This document shows, piece after piece, positions 41,067 through 41,640 of a stretch of DNA of 41,640 nucleotides. Every line of letters begins with the position of its first letter. Position 1 is the first letter of the stretch. The notes beneath the pieces are model-generated. The model was not told the DNA's origin. It was given only the letters and a program-made list of their open reading frames with translations, and did no database searches. The stretch comes from Candidatus Mailhella merdavium (GTDB lineage Bacteria; Desulfobacterota; Desulfovibrionia; Desulfovibrionales; Desulfovibrionaceae): assembly GCA_019119045.1 (NCBI GenBank), contig DWXS01000024.1, positions 1 through 41,640 of the forward strand. Direction: 5' to 3'. The position numbers were made by a program, and so were the translations under genes.

Positions 41067-41326
41067 CGGTTATCCTTGTGGCAGCGCAGAGCGCTTTCAA
41101 GCCCTTCCGCATAGCGTTTCAGCAGCATGTCACGGCGCAGGGTGACGGAAAGATTGTTCGGCCCGTCAAAGGGCTCGTCCGGATCATAGGGCGGCAGGGC
41201 GGGCCGCTCTGGAGCGGGGCAGTCCGGCAGGATGACGGGCGCGGGTACATACACCGTCCGCCCGCAGCCGCACAGGCTACCAGTCCATATTGAGGCGAGA
41301 CACAGCAGCACGGCGCGTCGCATCAT
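41063..41326 (-). CDS. Outer-membrane spanin lipoprotein (Rz1-like)
   Basis: An 87-residue lipoprotein starting MMRRAVLLCLASIWTGSLCG, where SLCGC forms the lipobox, followed by a Pro-rich stretch (VPAPVILPDCPAPERPALPP). The start at 41326 (or 41323) lies inside the i-spanin gene in another frame, the nested Rz/Rz1 arrangement. It completes host lysis by fusing the two membranes with its partner. Confidence 0.75.
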   Translation of the reverse strand: MMRRAVLLCLASIWTGSLCGCGRTVYVPAPVILPDCPAPERPALPPYDPDEPFDGPNNLSVTLRRDMLLKRYAEGLESALRCHKDNR

Positions 41327-41627
41327 CCACCACCCGATCCCTTTCTTCCGGAGGGCGCGGCCCGCTCCGGGCCTTTCCGACAATCTCCGCCCGCGCGGCT
41401 TCCTCCTCCGCCCAGACGGCCTCCCTTTCGTGGGCTTCCATGAGCGCCCTGCGCAGGGCTTCGGCGCGCCGCTCCGCCTGTTCGCAGGCGGATACGGCCT
41501 GTTCCAGTGCGGCCCGCGTGGCCTCATGCGCCGCGCGTTCCGCGTCAAGCCGTGCCCCCATCCATACGGCTGTCCCGGCCGATACCAGAACCAGCCAGCC
41601 GCAGGCGGCGTACACCCATTTACTCAC
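41277..41627 (-). CDS. Inner-membrane spanin (Rz-like)
   Basis: A 116-residue protein with an N-terminal TM (VYAACGWLVLVSAGTAVWMG) and a periplasmic coiled coil rich in Ala and Glu (RLDAERAAHEATRAALEQAV). The GTG at 41627 lies 13 bp from the window edge. It overlaps the o-spanin by 50 bp. An endolysin or holin should lie just beyond the edge. Confidence 0.78.
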   Translation of the reverse strand: MSKWVYAACGWLVLVSAGTAVWMGARLDAERAAHEATRAALEQAVSACEQAERRAEALRRALMEAHEREAVWAEEEAARAEIVGKARSGPRPPEERDRVVDDATRRAAVSRLNMDW

Positions 41628-41640
41628 ACGCCACCCCCGG

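Larger units (their letters stand above)
16010..41640 (-). mobile_element. Mu-like transposable prophage, late region (incomplete)
   Basis: A continuous minus-strand operon of phage genes. From the right edge it holds spanins, DUF2730, gp26-like, DUF3486, gp28-type terminase, DUF935 portal, MuF, protease/scaffold, gpT capsid, gp36/gp37/gpG-type proteins, a siphovirus tail, Com and methyltransferases. This order is that of Mu for the head and of transposable siphophages for the tail. The left boundary is approximate. Transposase (MuA/MuB) and repressor genes should lie past 41640. Confidence 0.92.

Overview
The window looks like a chromosomal segment of a sulfate-reducing or sulfidogenic Desulfovibrionaceae-type bacterium. 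The evidence is a fur-rbr-rdl oxidative-stress cluster, two periplasmic hydrogenases (one [NiFe], one selenocysteine-containing [NiFeSe]) and GC-rich codon use. No species can be named from sequence alone.

Layout. (1) 1-620 is a very AT-rich island. It opens with the 3' end of a gene whose product carries a Fis-type helix-turn-helix, as in the C-terminus of sigma-54 activators. (2) 1005-2528, minus strand: fur/perR, rubrerythrin and a rubredoxin with C-x4-C spacing. (3) 2572-9531, hydrogenase region: a decayed second copy of a hydrogenase maturation protease, then the intact protease and the [NiFe] large and small subunits (minus strand). Divergent from these is the [NiFeSe] small and large subunit pair (plus strand), whose large subunit reads through an in-frame UGA as selenocysteine. 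(4) 9622-15841, host genes: an AlaX-like tRNA-editing domain protein, a DsrE-family protein, HtpG, a YibE/F membrane protein and an alkaline phosphatase.

(5) About 16000-41640 is most of the late region of a Mu-like prophage, entirely on the minus strand and running off the right edge. In transcription order it holds spanins, gp25- and gp26-like proteins, small and large terminase, DUF935 portal, a MuF head protein with a nuclease-like tail, protease/scaffold, a decoration-like protein, a Mu gpT-like capsid and gp35/36/37/G-type connectors. A siphovirus-type tail follows: tube, assembly chaperones, a 1981-residue tape measure and collar fibre. The module ends in Com plus two DNA methyltransferases. 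Head genes are of Mu type and tail genes of long non-contractile type, as in B3/D3112-like transposable siphophages. The transposase and repressor side lies outside the window.

Most interesting points: Ig-like (Big_5) domains appear to be cut in the middle by gene boundaries, twice in succession, behind the tail-tube gene; a Com-type zinc-finger gene overlaps a C5 methyltransferase gene by one base; a MuF head protein carries a toxin-like C-terminus; a 611-nt gene-free stretch inside the structural operon holds several hairpins, a terminator and a start-site hairpin; a hydrogenase protease pseudogene lies beside its intact relative; and there is a selenocysteine-encoding hydrogenase gene.
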